From an uncultured Clostridia bacterium (lineage in GTDB: Bacteria; Bacillota; Clostridia; Oscillospirales; Ruminococcaceae): a stretch of DNA of 64,000 bases. The translations under genes and the position numbers were made by a program. The notes below the pieces were generated by a model. It saw nothing but the letters and a program-made list of their open reading frames with translations. It was not told the DNA's origin and ran no database searches. The stretch spans positions 1 to 64,000 of the forward strand of contig CAMDZD010000001.1 of assembly GCA_945910815.1 (NCBI GenBank), read 5' to 3'. This document shows positions 48,556 to 57,357 of the stretch, piece after piece (the first letter of the stretch is position 1; each line of letters begins with the position of its first letter).

Positions 48556-48984
48556 TTGAAAATATACAGTGCCGACAAAACTCCTCTGAATATCTTAAGA
48601 ATCCTTACAGCAGTTATCACAGTGATTCTTTTAATATTGTGTCGTCTTTTCATACCCTTTTATATGCTTATGATTATTCTTATGTCGATATTCTCAGCAG
48701 TCGGAATAATACTTATATTTTTTTATTTTCCGGAAATGTTCCGGAATCTTGAATTTTATTTTGGCGAAGATACTATAACAAAAAAATACGGAGTTTTTTT
48801 CAAGCGTGAACAGACTATCAATATATCCTCTGTTCAGTATATCACAACAGGATTCTGCCGGCTTGAAGGATTCTGCTTTATAGTTCTCAATGTTTACGGC
48901 GGAACTATGATTATTCCGTTTTTAAGCAACAGAAATTTCAGGTCTGTTGTAAATCAGCTTGAATATACTGTCAAAAGGAAGTGA
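48556..48984 (+). CDS. Membrane protein with PH domain (YdbS-type)
   Basis: This is a 142-aa protein with two hydrophobic segments (about residues 12-32 and 36-57) and a C-terminal bPH_2-like domain (LEFYFGEDTITKKYGVFFKRE, INISSVQYITTG). I propose TTG at 48556 as the start, because the only good ribosome site (GGGGGA, 48543-48548) lies between it and an in-frame ATG at 48541; the ATG itself has no ribosome site. The stop overlaps the next gene's start as GTGA. It pairs with a larger PH protein, as YdbS does with YdbT. Confidence 0.78.
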   Translation: MKIYSADKTPLNILRILTAVITVILLILCRLFIPFYMLMIILMSIFSAVGIILIFFYFPEMFRNLEFYFGEDTITKKYGVFFKREQTINISSVQYITTGFCRLEGFCFIVLNVYGGTMIIPFLSNRNFRSVVNQLEYTVKRK

Positions 48985-50429
48985 TTAGACTGTATCACGA
49001 ACACCCTCTTAAAATACTTAAATATTCGGCTAAAAATATATGGCTTCTTATATTTCCGCTTCTGCGAGGAATAAAGGCATTCCGCCTTGATGTAAATCGC
49101 CTTTATGAATGGATTAAAGGTTCATGGTTTGACTTGCTTATAATACTGGTAATTCTGCTTTTCGGATATATAAAATGGAAGTTTTCATTAATATCGGTAA
49201 CAGACAGTTCAATTATTCACCGTCAGGGAATTATATTCAAAATAAAGACTGATATTCCGATAAAAAATATTTCATCTGTAACTATCGAACACCCCTTTCA
49301 TCTGCGGATTTTCAGGGCAGTAAAATTCTATGCTGATACACGTTCCGGAACGACTCCCTCAAATGACATGTATCTGCTATTACAGCATAAAACACTTGAT
49401 GCTATTATGGAAAAAATCCCCTCCGTATCACGTCAGAACAGTATAAAATACAGTCACAAGCCTAAGCTTTATCTTATATTTTTATTTTCCGCACTATTTT
49501 CAAGCAGTCTTTCAGGAATTATATATATAGGAGCATTTTTCTTTCAGGGCGGTGAAATCGCAAAGGATATTATCTTAACATCAATAGATATAATTTCAGC
49601 TGAAACTTCAAAATTTATTGTTTCGGCAGTTCCGCCTGTCATATGGGGTATTATGATTTTTCTGCTTTCGACATGGATTATTTCATTCATAGTAAATCTG
49701 ATAAGATACAGCGGATTCAGCATAAGGCACGATTCCGATATAATCGAAATAAAATGCGGTTATATTACAAAACGCAGATTCAATATATTTATGAAAAAAA
49801 TAAACTATATTGATATACGTCAGAACGTAATCATGAAACTTTTCAGAGTTATGTCCGTAAATATAAGCTGTTCGGGATACGGTTCAAACACAAAAAATCT
49901 GCCTGTACTCGTTCCAATTATAACAAAAAGAACTCTCAATGAAAATCTTTCCGACATAGTTCACGCAAGATTCAGCATAGCAAAACAGTATAAGCCGAAA
50001 TTAACAAGTTTCTGGCAATATATCTGGATTTCCGTAATAATATCAGTTCTTATACTTCCCCTTACAGCCTTAACAACATATTTTTTTCCCGCATTTCATG
50101 AGCTTGCCGTATTTGCTACCGTTATGGCTGAAATACCTGCATTATGGTCTGTTATAGTAAATCTTACTGCTCTTTTTACAAGCGGTATAACATTCAATGA
50201 CGGCTATATTCAAATAAACTATGCAAAAGGGCTTTCATTTCACACTGCTATTGCCGAACCCGAAAAGGTTGCAAAGTTTCAGATAAATCAGTCTCCGTTC
50301 CAGAGACTCTTTAAAAAATGCACTGTATCTGTATATTTCGGAAGCGAAATTTCCGTACGCCATACCGTTAAGGCTATTCCTGTTGACGATGCAAAAAAAA
50401 TTCTTGATACTATAAATTCATATCTATAA
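48981..50429 (+). CDS. Membrane protein with multiple PH domains (YdbT-type)
   Basis: This is a 482-aa protein with at least two membrane regions in the N-terminal half, a hydrophobic pair near residues 155-180 and 205-235, and another near 350-400. Three bPH_2-like soluble stretches are spread between them (for example IIHRQGIIFKIKTDIPIKNI and IEIKCGYITKRRFNIFMKKI). GTG start overlaps the YdbS-type gene. These pairs are of unknown function in Firmicutes, with some reports of bacteriocin resistance in Bacillus. Confidence 0.8.
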   Translation: MIRLYHEHPLKILKYSAKNIWLLIFPLLRGIKAFRLDVNRLYEWIKGSWFDLLIILVILLFGYIKWKFSLISVTDSSIIHRQGIIFKIKTDIPIKNISSVTIEHPFHLRIFRAVKFYADTRSGTTPSNDMYLLLQHKTLDAIMEKIPSVSRQNSIKYSHKPKLYLIFLFSALFSSSLSGIIYIGAFFFQGGEIAKDIILTSIDIISAETSKFIVSAVPPVIWGIMIFLLSTWIISFIVNLIRYSGFSIRHDSDIIEIKCGYITKRRFNIFMKKINYIDIRQNVIMKLFRVMSVNISCSGYGSNTKNLPVLVPIITKRTLNENLSDIVHARFSIAKQYKPKLTSFWQYIWISVIISVLILPLTALTTYFFPAFHELAVFATVMAEIPALWSVIVNLTALFTSGITFNDGYIQINYAKGLSFHTAIAEPEKVAKFQINQSPFQRLFKKCTVSVYFGSEISVRHTVKAIPVDDAKKILDTINSYL

Positions 50430-50440
50430 AAACAAAAAAT

Positions 50441-50459
50441 GGGCGAACATAATCCGCCC
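50441..50459. terminator. GGGCG-type terminator between PH pair and glgA
   Basis: GGGCG (50441-50445) pairs with CGCCC (50455-50459), followed by GATTTTTTTATTTT. The stem is short, but the position and T-run fit a terminator. Confidence 0.65.
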
Positions 50460-50474
50460 GATTTTTTTATTTTA

Positions 50475-51932
50475 TTATGTCCATGAACACATCCAGTTAT
50501 AAATGCCTTCATACTGTTTTGCAGAGCTGTTCCATGAGAAGTCTTTTTCCATACCTCTCTTTACAATCTTATCCCATTCCTTAGGAGTTTCAAAGAATAC
50601 TTTCTTTGAATAGTTGATAACGCTGAGCATTTCTTCGGCATTGTAATTCTTGAATGAGAATCCTGTGCCCGTTCCCTCAAATTCGTTGTACGGCTCAACA
50701 GTATCCTTAAGACCGCCTGTTTCTCTTACAATCGGGACAGTTCCGTATCTGAGTGACATTAACTGTGTAAGTCCGCAGGGTTCAAAGAGTGACGGTACAA
50801 GCATTGCATCAGCACCGGCATAGAGCTTGTGTGCAAGGTCATCGGAGTAGAGGATATTTGCGGAAACTCTGTCCTTGTATTTCCATGCATAATGCTTGAA
50901 CATGTTTTCATATCTGCTCTCGCCTGTTCCGATTACAACAAGCTGTGTATTTGAATCAAGAATTCTTTCGATAGCATACTGAACGAGGTCGAGACCTTTC
51001 TGGTCAGTAAGTCTTGAAATAATCGCAATCATATACTTGTTGGGATTCTGAGGAAGTCCGAGCTGTTCCTGAAGTCTTCTCTTGTTTTCAGCCTTGCCCT
51101 TTCTGAAGCTTTTATTTGAATACTTAGCATAAATATGTTCATCAGTAGCAGGATTGAAAATATTATAATCTATTCCGTTGACGATACCTCTCAACTGCAT
51201 TTTCTTTGCTCTTAGCAAGCCGTCGAGACCCTCGCCGTAGAAAGGATATTTTATTTCGTCCGCATATGTTTCGGAAACAGTTGTTATGTAGTCGGCATAT
51301 ACAAGTCCGCCCTTGAGCATGTTTGCATCTTTCTTGTATTCGAGCTTGTCCGGAGTAAACATATAATCCGGAAGATTTGTGTTATACTTGAAAGTATCAA
51401 TATTCCATATACCCTGAAATCTGAGGTTATGTATAGTCATAATCGATTTTGTATGATTGTAGAACGGGTGTGATGCAAAGGTTGATTTGAGGAATACCGG
51501 AATAAGTGATGCCTGCCAGTCGTGACAGTGAATTATGTCCGGACAGAAATTAACTACCGGCATTATTGCAAGGACTGCCTTGCAGAAGAATGTAAAGCGT
51601 TCAATATCCCATTTGAGGTCTGATGAATAGGGTGTATTGCATTTGAAGTAGTAATCATTGTCAACAAAGTAGAATTTTACTCCGTCATATTCATACTCCA
51701 TTATGCCCACATGAGTACCTACAATTCTCTTTCCGAAGTCCATATAGAAGTGGGTGACATATCTGAACTTGTCACGGAATTTTGACGGGATACAAGTATA
51801 ATAAGGCATTATTACTCTTACGTCAAACTGATTTTTGTCAAGATATTTCGGCAAAGCACCTACAACATCGGCAAGACCGCCTGTTTTGATAAACGGTACA
51901 CATTCAGATGCTGCAAAAAGAATTCTTTTCAT
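50475..51932 (-). CDS. glgA: Glycogen synthase
   Basis: GlgA extends alpha-1,4-glucan from ADP-glucose. The 485 aa match family GT5: the N-terminal KTGGLADVVGALPK motif near residue 16, and the C-terminal glycogen-phosphorylase-type part with PSLFEPCGLTQL, the nucleotide-sugar E-x7-E motif and TGGLKDTV. I chose the ATG at 51932 with AAGGAGTGA upstream; the open frame extends 25 codons upstream without conservation. glgA stands alone with its own promoter, so the glg pathway genes must be elsewhere. Confidence 0.95.
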   Translation of the reverse strand: MKRILFAASECVPFIKTGGLADVVGALPKYLDKNQFDVRVIMPYYTCIPSKFRDKFRYVTHFYMDFGKRIVGTHVGIMEYEYDGVKFYFVDNDYYFKCNTPYSSDLKWDIERFTFFCKAVLAIMPVVNFCPDIIHCHDWQASLIPVFLKSTFASHPFYNHTKSIMTIHNLRFQGIWNIDTFKYNTNLPDYMFTPDKLEYKKDANMLKGGLVYADYITTVSETYADEIKYPFYGEGLDGLLRAKKMQLRGIVNGIDYNIFNPATDEHIYAKYSNKSFRKGKAENKRRLQEQLGLPQNPNKYMIAIISRLTDQKGLDLVQYAIERILDSNTQLVVIGTGESRYENMFKHYAWKYKDRVSANILYSDDLAHKLYAGADAMLVPSLFEPCGLTQLMSLRYGTVPIVRETGGLKDTVEPYNEFEGTGTGFSFKNYNAEEMLSVINYSKKVFFETPKEWDKIVKRGMEKDFSWNSSAKQYEGIYNWMCSWT

Positions 51933-51995
51933 AGAATCACTCCTTAAATTGTGGTTTAATTTCATAAACAAAAAATCAAAAAATTTCATATTCAT

Positions 51996-52024
51996 ATTAT
52001 AATACAAAAATCAGAATAAGTCAA
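51996..52024 (-). promoter_or_regulatory. Promoter of glgA
   Basis: On the minus strand TTGACT (52024-52019) and TATAAT (52001-51996), 17 bp apart. Confidence 0.78.
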
Positions 52025-52065
52025 TAGAAAAACTGTAAAAAAAGTACAATTTTTTTTGAAACGAA

Positions 52066-52908
52066 TTAATATATAGTTATTGCCTGTTTTTCAAGCTGGT
52101 TGTAAATTTCTTCAAATCTGTACATATCATATGTATATTCACCTTTAAGGGGGTCACATACTGTTACCGTATTATTATAAGTATCATATCCCGTCAGAAG
52201 CATACAGTGTTCGTTTTCATACCACCATACTTCCTCGTCGTTGGCCTCCATAGTCCATGCATTGTAATATCTCACATCAACAAGACTCATGCTTGCCCAT
52301 ACTACAACAGGCTTGTCATTGGCTATATAATAAAAAAGGTCACTGAAATCACTTCCGGTAAGGTCATAAACATCAAAATCACTGTCCATATCCTCAAGAT
52401 ATTTCTGTGCTGATTCGGCAATTACCGGAGAATAACACCCGAATCCTGTACTATCCTTTGGATTTCCTACAAAAGCTTCATAAAAATTTTCCGTATAGTC
52501 ATAATTTTTTTTAAGATAATTATCGGACAAATCAACCTTATCGACATCAAATCCGAGATAATTAAGGAGCATTGCAAGGGAAGTTATTTCACATCCTGCC
52601 GGCAGTTCGGGTTCCTGATAAACCGGTTCAACTTCTATATAATATTCTTCCGGAATTTCTTCATCACTGAAAGCTCCCGCACTGCTGACCTTTATTATTT
52701 TCGGAACATCGGGCGGTTCAGTAACCTTAGTCACAACAGTTTCGGTCTGGGTTATATCAGATGTCGTTGCATATGTCTGAAATGTTACTGACGGAACAGT
52801 CTGATGACGTATTACTGATGTCTGTTTATTTTCTCCGTAATCTCCGCATGAGGAAAGAATACATAATGCAAGGACTGCCGGAAGAACAGGCATTTTAAAC
52901 TTATTCAT
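52066..52908 (-). CDS. Lipoprotein with C39-like peptidase domain
   Basis: This is a 280-aa predicted lipoprotein: the signal ends ILSSCG with Cys at about residue 21. After a Thr/Val-rich linker comes a peptidase C39_2-like domain: LPAGCEITSLAMLLNYLG with the catalytic Cys, and HCMLLTGYDTYNNTVTVCDP with the catalytic His and Asp candidate. Such proteins act in peptidoglycan or peptide hydrolysis outside the cell, or may be inactive homologues. It follows tmcAL after 30 bp, so the two may be co-transcribed. Confidence 0.8.
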   Translation of the reverse strand: MNKFKMPVLPAVLALCILSSCGDYGENKQTSVIRHQTVPSVTFQTYATTSDITQTETVVTKVTEPPDVPKIIKVSSAGAFSDEEIPEEYYIEVEPVYQEPELPAGCEITSLAMLLNYLGFDVDKVDLSDNYLKKNYDYTENFYEAFVGNPKDSTGFGCYSPVIAESAQKYLEDMDSDFDVYDLTGSDFSDLFYYIANDKPVVVWASMSLVDVRYYNAWTMEANDEEVWWYENEHCMLLTGYDTYNNTVTVCDPLKGEYTYDMYRFEEIYNQLEKQAITIY

Positions 52909-52938
52909 TTTTTAAAACTCCTTGTATGAAAAAACTTT

Positions 52939-54135
52939 TTAATCCAAATCTATCACAAATTTGGAACGGTAATCTTTCTGAGCAGACTGTATTTTATAAA
53001 GACCAAGTCCATATATATCAGATGCTCTTGCCTCAAGCTGTGTAAAACGTTCAGCCTCGGGGCTTATTTCCGCAAGCTTTGCAAGTGATGTATTGTAAGG
53101 AAGAACGGATTTTCTTTTCATTTCAGAAAGAATGTCTATGCCTCTTTCATTGGAGGCAAGAATCCTTATATAAGGAGGAAGAATTTTTATATCATCTTTT
53201 TTTATGCCTATGAGAATATTAAGCAATGCACGTCTTATTCTTGACATGGTATAATTTTTTGATTTCACGGTAAATTCAAGCTCATCAAGAGAACCTGACA
53301 TTCTTGCATTATATATTCTCTTGTCCATTCCGGCTGAAATATCACATATATCAGAAATTTCTTCCGGACTGACCGTGCGGAGCTTATATAATATAATTCT
53401 CTCAAGGCGGTTTATATCAGCAAGTTCACCGTTTTCAGATGCCGTTCTTACCGCACTGCTCCATAAAGGAGTTGTATAGTTTTCAATAGTATCAAATCCC
53501 GTTTTAAGCTGTTCCCTTATATATGATGCACTTGCAAATCCGTCGTCGGAAAATCCACCGTCATGCGGAACGCTTTTCCTTTTGACCGTAAATTTCCCCA
53601 TATCCGGAGCATATTTTTTTAAGGCTCTCATATATTCAATGGCAAGGATATTATTAGGCTGAAGAATTGTTTCCCCTGCCTCCTCGCTGTACCTCATAAC
53701 TATTGAAGTCAATGCACGTGGATATGTGTAACCCTTTTCCATAAGCTCATGTATATCACCGAGATTGTTTTTTACTGCCTTATCGGAAATTTCAAGAGCC
53801 TTTTCAAGCTTTTCAATATCACCGCATTCGCTTCCGAAAGAAATTTCATCTGCAACACCCATAACACTTAAAAGATATACTGCACCTTTTGCATATATTT
53901 CTGCCGGTGCAAGACAGTACGGCACAGGTATTTCAATTACAAGGTCTGCTCCCGACTTTACTGCAAGCTTTGCACGGTCAAGCTTATTCATTACAGCAAT
54001 ATCGCCTCTCTGAACGAAATTCCCGCTCATTACAGCTACTATATGCGTTGCACCGTTCTTTCTTGTTTCCTCTATATGATGAAGATGTCCGTTGTGAAAA
54101 GGATTGTATTCACATATAATTCCGGTTACTTTTAT
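52939..54135 (-). CDS. tmcAL: tRNA(Met) cytidine acetate ligase, apparent AUA start
   Basis: TmcAL (YlbM family) puts acetyl on C34 of elongator tRNA-Met using acetate and ATP. Full length is 398 aa from an ATA at 54135, eight bases after AAGGAGG. The N-terminus reads KVTGIICEYNPFHNGHLHHI, matching family starts and holding the nucleotide-binding motif NPFHNGH at 11-17. There is no ATG, GTG or TTG in this frame between the stop at 54174 and the ATG at 54030, which would remove the first 35 residues and the motif. The 54030 start is therefore unlikely. A sequencing or assembly error (ATG to ATA) is the main alternative. Confidence 0.88.
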   Translation of the reverse strand: MKVTGIICEYNPFHNGHLHHIEETRKNGATHIVAVMSGNFVQRGDIAVMNKLDRAKLAVKSGADLVIEIPVPYCLAPAEIYAKGAVYLLSVMGVADEISFGSECGDIEKLEKALEISDKAVKNNLGDIHELMEKGYTYPRALTSIVMRYSEEAGETILQPNNILAIEYMRALKKYAPDMGKFTVKRKSVPHDGGFSDDGFASASYIREQLKTGFDTIENYTTPLWSSAVRTASENGELADINRLERIILYKLRTVSPEEISDICDISAGMDKRIYNARMSGSLDELEFTVKSKNYTMSRIRRALLNILIGIKKDDIKILPPYIRILASNERGIDILSEMKRKSVLPYNTSLAKLAEISPEAERFTQLEARASDIYGLGLYKIQSAQKDYRSKFVIDLD

Positions 54136-54168
54136 AAAAATCTCCTCCTTGACGGGCTTTTGTTGAAT

Positions 54169-54196
54169 ATATTAAAAATGCAAAAAACCCTTGCAA
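54169..54196 (-). promoter_or_regulatory. Candidate tmcAL promoter sharing the ackA -35 box
   Basis: On the minus strand the palindromic TTGCAA (54196-54191) and TAATAT (54174-54169) are 16 bp apart. The same TTGCAA serves as the -35 of ackA on the other strand. Confidence 0.6.
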
Positions 54197-54219
54197 AATC
54201 AGACAAAAAAGTATATAAT
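54191..54219 (+). promoter_or_regulatory. Promoter of ackA
   Basis: TTGCAA (54191-54196) and TATAAT (54214-54219) are 17 bp apart, about 40 bp before the ackA start. Confidence 0.75.
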
Positions 54220-54258
54220 TATCTTGCAGACTATTTTTTTGAAAGGATTTGTTTATTA

Positions 54259-55464
54259 ATGATTATTTTAGTAGTTAATGCAGGCAGTTCATCTCTTAAA
54301 TATCAGCTTATTGATATGAAAGACGAAAGCGTTATCGCTAAGGGAAACTGCGACAGAATCGGTATTGACGGCCATATCTCACACAAGACAGGTGACGGCA
54401 GAAAGCTTGAAGCTGACTGTGATTTCCCCACTCACACCGAAGCATTCCAGAAACTTGTTGAAACTCTTACAACAGGCGATTATGCCGTTATAAAGAGTAT
54501 GGACGAAATTTCCGCAGTAGGCCACAGAATAGTACAGGGTGCTGAAGTTTTCGATAAAACTACCCTTGTTACTGACGAAGTTATTGACAAAATCGATGAA
54601 CTCAGTGAACTCGCTCCCGTACATAATCACCCCCACGCTCTTGCACTCAGAGCATGCAAAAAGGTTATTCCCGAAAATGTTCCGCAGGTTGTTGTATTTG
54701 ATACTGCTTTCCACCAGACTATGCCGGAACATGCTTATATGTTCGGACTCCCTTATGAGGATTACGAAAAATATCATGTAAGAAAATACGGTTTCCACGG
54801 AACTTCCCACAGATTTGTTACTTCTGCACTTGCAAAGGCTATGGGCAAGGATATAAAGGATTTGAAAATCGTTTCATGTCACCTCGGCAACGGTTCATCA
54901 ATCACTGCTGTAAAGGGCGGTAAATCAATTGATACTTCAATGGGATTCACTCCCCTTGACGGTGTTGTAATGGGTACTCGTACAGGAAGCGTTGACCCCT
55001 CTGCCGTAACATTCGTAGCACAGAAGCACGGTTTTACTCCCGCTGAAATGAGCAACTATATGAATAAGAAATCAGGATTCCTCGGACTTTCCGGAATATC
55101 CTCCGATAACCGTGAAATTTCCGCTGCCGCAAAGGAAGGCGACAAAAAATCCATGCTTGTATGCGATATGCTTACATACGAAATCAAGAAGTACATCGGT
55201 GCTTATACTGCTGCTATGGGCGGTCTTGATGCTGTAATATTTACAGGCGGTATCGGTGAAAATGATGCTCCTACAAGAGAAAATTCCTGCTCTGATATGG
55301 AATTTTTCGGAATCAAAATCGATAAGGAAGTAAACAATGCAACTAAAGGAAAACTCCAGAAGATTTCCACTCCCGATTCAAAGACAGAAGTCTGGGTAGT
55401 TCCTACAAATGAAGAACTCCTTATTGCAAGAGATACTCTCGCTCTTATTTCCGAAAAACACTGA
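54259..55464 (+). CDS. ackA: Acetate kinase
   Basis: AckA interconverts acetyl phosphate and acetate, making ATP in fermentation. The 401 aa match the family: NAGSSSLKYQL at the N-terminus, VVFDTAFHQTMP, GFHGTSHRFV, HLGNGSSITAVKGGKS, TRTGSVDPS, and FTGGIGEN. I chose ATG at 54259 with GAAAGGAT upstream; the open frame runs 72 codons further upstream into the tmcAL 5' end and lacks conservation. No pta gene is next to it. Confidence 0.97.
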   Translation: MIILVVNAGSSSLKYQLIDMKDESVIAKGNCDRIGIDGHISHKTGDGRKLEADCDFPTHTEAFQKLVETLTTGDYAVIKSMDEISAVGHRIVQGAEVFDKTTLVTDEVIDKIDELSELAPVHNHPHALALRACKKVIPENVPQVVVFDTAFHQTMPEHAYMFGLPYEDYEKYHVRKYGFHGTSHRFVTSALAKAMGKDIKDLKIVSCHLGNGSSITAVKGGKSIDTSMGFTPLDGVVMGTRTGSVDPSAVTFVAQKHGFTPAEMSNYMNKKSGFLGLSGISSDNREISAAAKEGDKKSMLVCDMLTYEIKKYIGAYTAAMGGLDAVIFTGGIGENDAPTRENSCSDMEFFGIKIDKEVNNATKGKLQKISTPDSKTEVWVVPTNEELLIARDTLALISEKH

Positions 55465-55559
55465 CCTTATTATAACACTTTGCAACATCAAAAATCAATA
55501 GCTTAGTGCAAAAAAAATTTTTCCCCGTACTGTAATAATTTACATTACGGGGATTTTGT

Positions 55560-55588
55560 TTGACAAAAGCAGTTCGCTGTGGTATAAT
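55560..55588 (+). promoter_or_regulatory. Consensus promoter of the HAD gene at 55619
   Basis: TTGACA (55560-55565) and TATAAT (55583-55588), 17 bp apart. The expected start near 55595 means upstream in-frame TTG codons cannot be used for translation. Confidence 0.83.
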
Positions 55589-55618
55589 ATTAAAAAAATA
55601 ACAAAGGGGGAATTTTCT

Positions 55619-56272
55619 CTGATAAAGGCTGTTATATTCGATTTGGACGGCACTCTTGCCGATTCCATGCATGTATGGTGCGATGTAGATAAAAAAATTA
55701 TTGAAAAATACGGAGGCGTCTATACTCCGGAAATTTCCGAAAAGCTTAAAACTATGACTATTGAACAGTCATCGGATTTTTTTATAAAAACACTCGGCCT
55801 TGATAAAACATCTGAAGAAATTACGAATGAAGTCGCACAGACAGTATTCAATCAGTACAGATATGAAATAAATCTGAAAGAAAATGCTCTGAATATTCTG
55901 AACTTTCTCGAAGAAAATAATATTCCTTTCTGCATAGCTACTTCAACCCACAGAATACTTACGGAGGCACTTCTCCAGAGATATAATATAGGCAACAGGT
56001 TTGAATTTATTCTCACCGGAGAGGATATTCCGAAAAGCAAGAAATTTCCTGATATTTATATAGCGTGTTCAAAGCTTATGAATACCGAAATTTCCGAAAC
56101 GCTTGTTGTTGAGGATTCCCTGCACTGCGTTCAGACTACTGTCAGAGCAGGATTTCCTACTGTTGCAGTATACGATGATTTCAATAAAAATGATTTTCCC
56201 GAAATAATAAAGCTTGCTGACAGATTTATATATAATCTTATTGAACTTGAAAATATTATAAAGGACTGGTAA
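55619..56272 (+). CDS. HAD-family hydrolase (beta-phosphoglucomutase-like), apparent CUG start
   Basis: This is a 217-aa HAD hydrolase with subclass I cap. Motif I is FDLDGTLADS (D8, D10), motif II is IATSTHR, the lysine region is KSKKFPD, and motif IV is VVEDSLHCVQT. It resembles beta-phosphoglucomutase / phosphatase-like HADs; the substrate is open. Transcription starts near 55595, and no in-frame ATG, GTG or TTG lies between there and FDLDG. The best start is CTG at 55619, eight bases after AAGGGGG (55604-55610); ATA at 55622 is the other choice. It starts a run to mnmA and rsmI. Confidence 0.85.
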   Translation: MIKAVIFDLDGTLADSMHVWCDVDKKIIEKYGGVYTPEISEKLKTMTIEQSSDFFIKTLGLDKTSEEITNEVAQTVFNQYRYEINLKENALNILNFLEENNIPFCIATSTHRILTEALLQRYNIGNRFEFILTGEDIPKSKKFPDIYIACSKLMNTEISETLVVEDSLHCVQTTVRAGFPTVAVYDDFNKNDFPEIIKLADRFIYNLIELENIIKDW

Positions 56273-56280
56273 TTTATATA

Positions 56281-57357
56281 ATGAAAAAAGTTATGGTTGG
56301 TATGAGCGGAGGCGTTGACAGTTCAGTGTCGGCACTTCTGCTCCGCAATATGGGCTATGATGTTACAGGCGTAACGTTAAAGCTGTTTTCAAATGAGGAT
56401 ATTATTGAAGCTGAAAAAACTAACAAGACATGCTGTGCTTTATCCGATGTCGAAGATGCAAGAAGTGTCGCATACAAGCTCGGATTTGAACATATTGTTT
56501 TTAATTTCAAGGATAAATTCAGGGAATGTGTTATAAATCCTTTCGCTGAATGTTACCTCTCCGGAGGCACTCCAAACCCATGTATTGAATGCAACAGGCA
56601 TATAAAATTTGATAAAATGCTGTTACGTGCAAAGGAACTCGATTTTGACTATATAGCAACAGGTCACTATGCCGTTATAGATTTTGATGAAAATTCCGGA
56701 AGATATTTGTTAAAGCGGTCAAAAGACAGGTCAAAAGACCAGACATATGTATTATATTCCCTCACACAGGAACAGCTTAAGCATACACTTTTTCCACTTG
56801 GAAACTTAACTAAAAATGAAGTACGTGAAATTGCAGACAATTACGGACTTGTCAATTCACATAAGCCCGACAGTCAGGATATATGTTTTGTGCCTGACGG
56901 TGATTATTCATCATTTATAAGAAAATTCAAGAATATAAACATTCCTGAAGGCGATTTCATAAGCACTGACGGAAAAATTCTCGGAAAGCATAAGGGAATT
57001 ATAAACTACACAATAGGTCAGCGTAAAGGTCTGGGAATATCTCTCGGCAAGCCTGCATATGTAGTAAAAAAAGATATTCAGAAAAATCAGGTAATTATAG
57101 GCAGTGAATCCGATTTGTATACAAATTCACTCGATGCGTGTGACGTTAATTTAATCCCGTTTGATACTCTCGAAAAGCCTTTGCAAATTACCGCAAAAAC
57201 AAGATACAGCCAGACCGAACAGAAAGCAATACTTTCATACAAGGGTGACGGAATATATCATGTTGAATTTGAAAATCCGCAGAGAGCTGTCACAAAAGGT
57301 CAGGCAGTTGTATTTTATGACGGCGATATTGTTGTGGGAGGCGGTACTATAATATGA
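56281..57357 (+). CDS. mnmA: tRNA-specific 2-thiouridylase
   Basis: MnmA puts sulfur on U34 of tRNA-Lys, -Glu and -Gln. The 358 aa show the PP-loop GMSGGVDSSVSA, the first catalytic Cys in NPCIECNRHIKF, the ATGHYA motif, and the second Cys in SQDICFVPDG. It starts 8 bp after the HAD gene; a downstream tRNA-modifying methyltransferase overlaps its end by four bases. Confidence 0.96.
   Translation: MKKVMVGMSGGVDSSVSALLLRNMGYDVTGVTLKLFSNEDIIEAEKTNKTCCALSDVEDARSVAYKLGFEHIVFNFKDKFRECVINPFAECYLSGGTPNPCIECNRHIKFDKMLLRAKELDFDYIATGHYAVIDFDENSGRYLLKRSKDRSKDQTYVLYSLTQEQLKHTLFPLGNLTKNEVREIADNYGLVNSHKPDSQDICFVPDGDYSSFIRKFKNINIPEGDFISTDGKILGKHKGIINYTIGQRKGLGISLGKPAYVVKKDIQKNQVIIGSESDLYTNSLDACDVNLIPFDTLEKPLQITAKTRYSQTEQKAILSYKGDGIYHVEFENPQRAVTKGQAVVFYDGDIVVGGGTII

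Noticed and set aside
51933..52007. Upstream extension of the glgA frame
   Set aside because: The ATG at 51932 has a ribosome site and gives the GT5 start; the extra codons are AT-rich and overlap the promoter.
52939..54135. tmcAL as a frameshifted pseudogene
   Set aside because: The frame is continuous from the ATA to the stop and all family regions are present; only the start codon is abnormal.
54043..54258. Upstream extension of the ackA frame across the tmcAL 5' end
   Set aside because: The extension is antisense to the conserved tmcAL N-terminus and crosses the ackA promoter; AckA starts at 54259 in its family.
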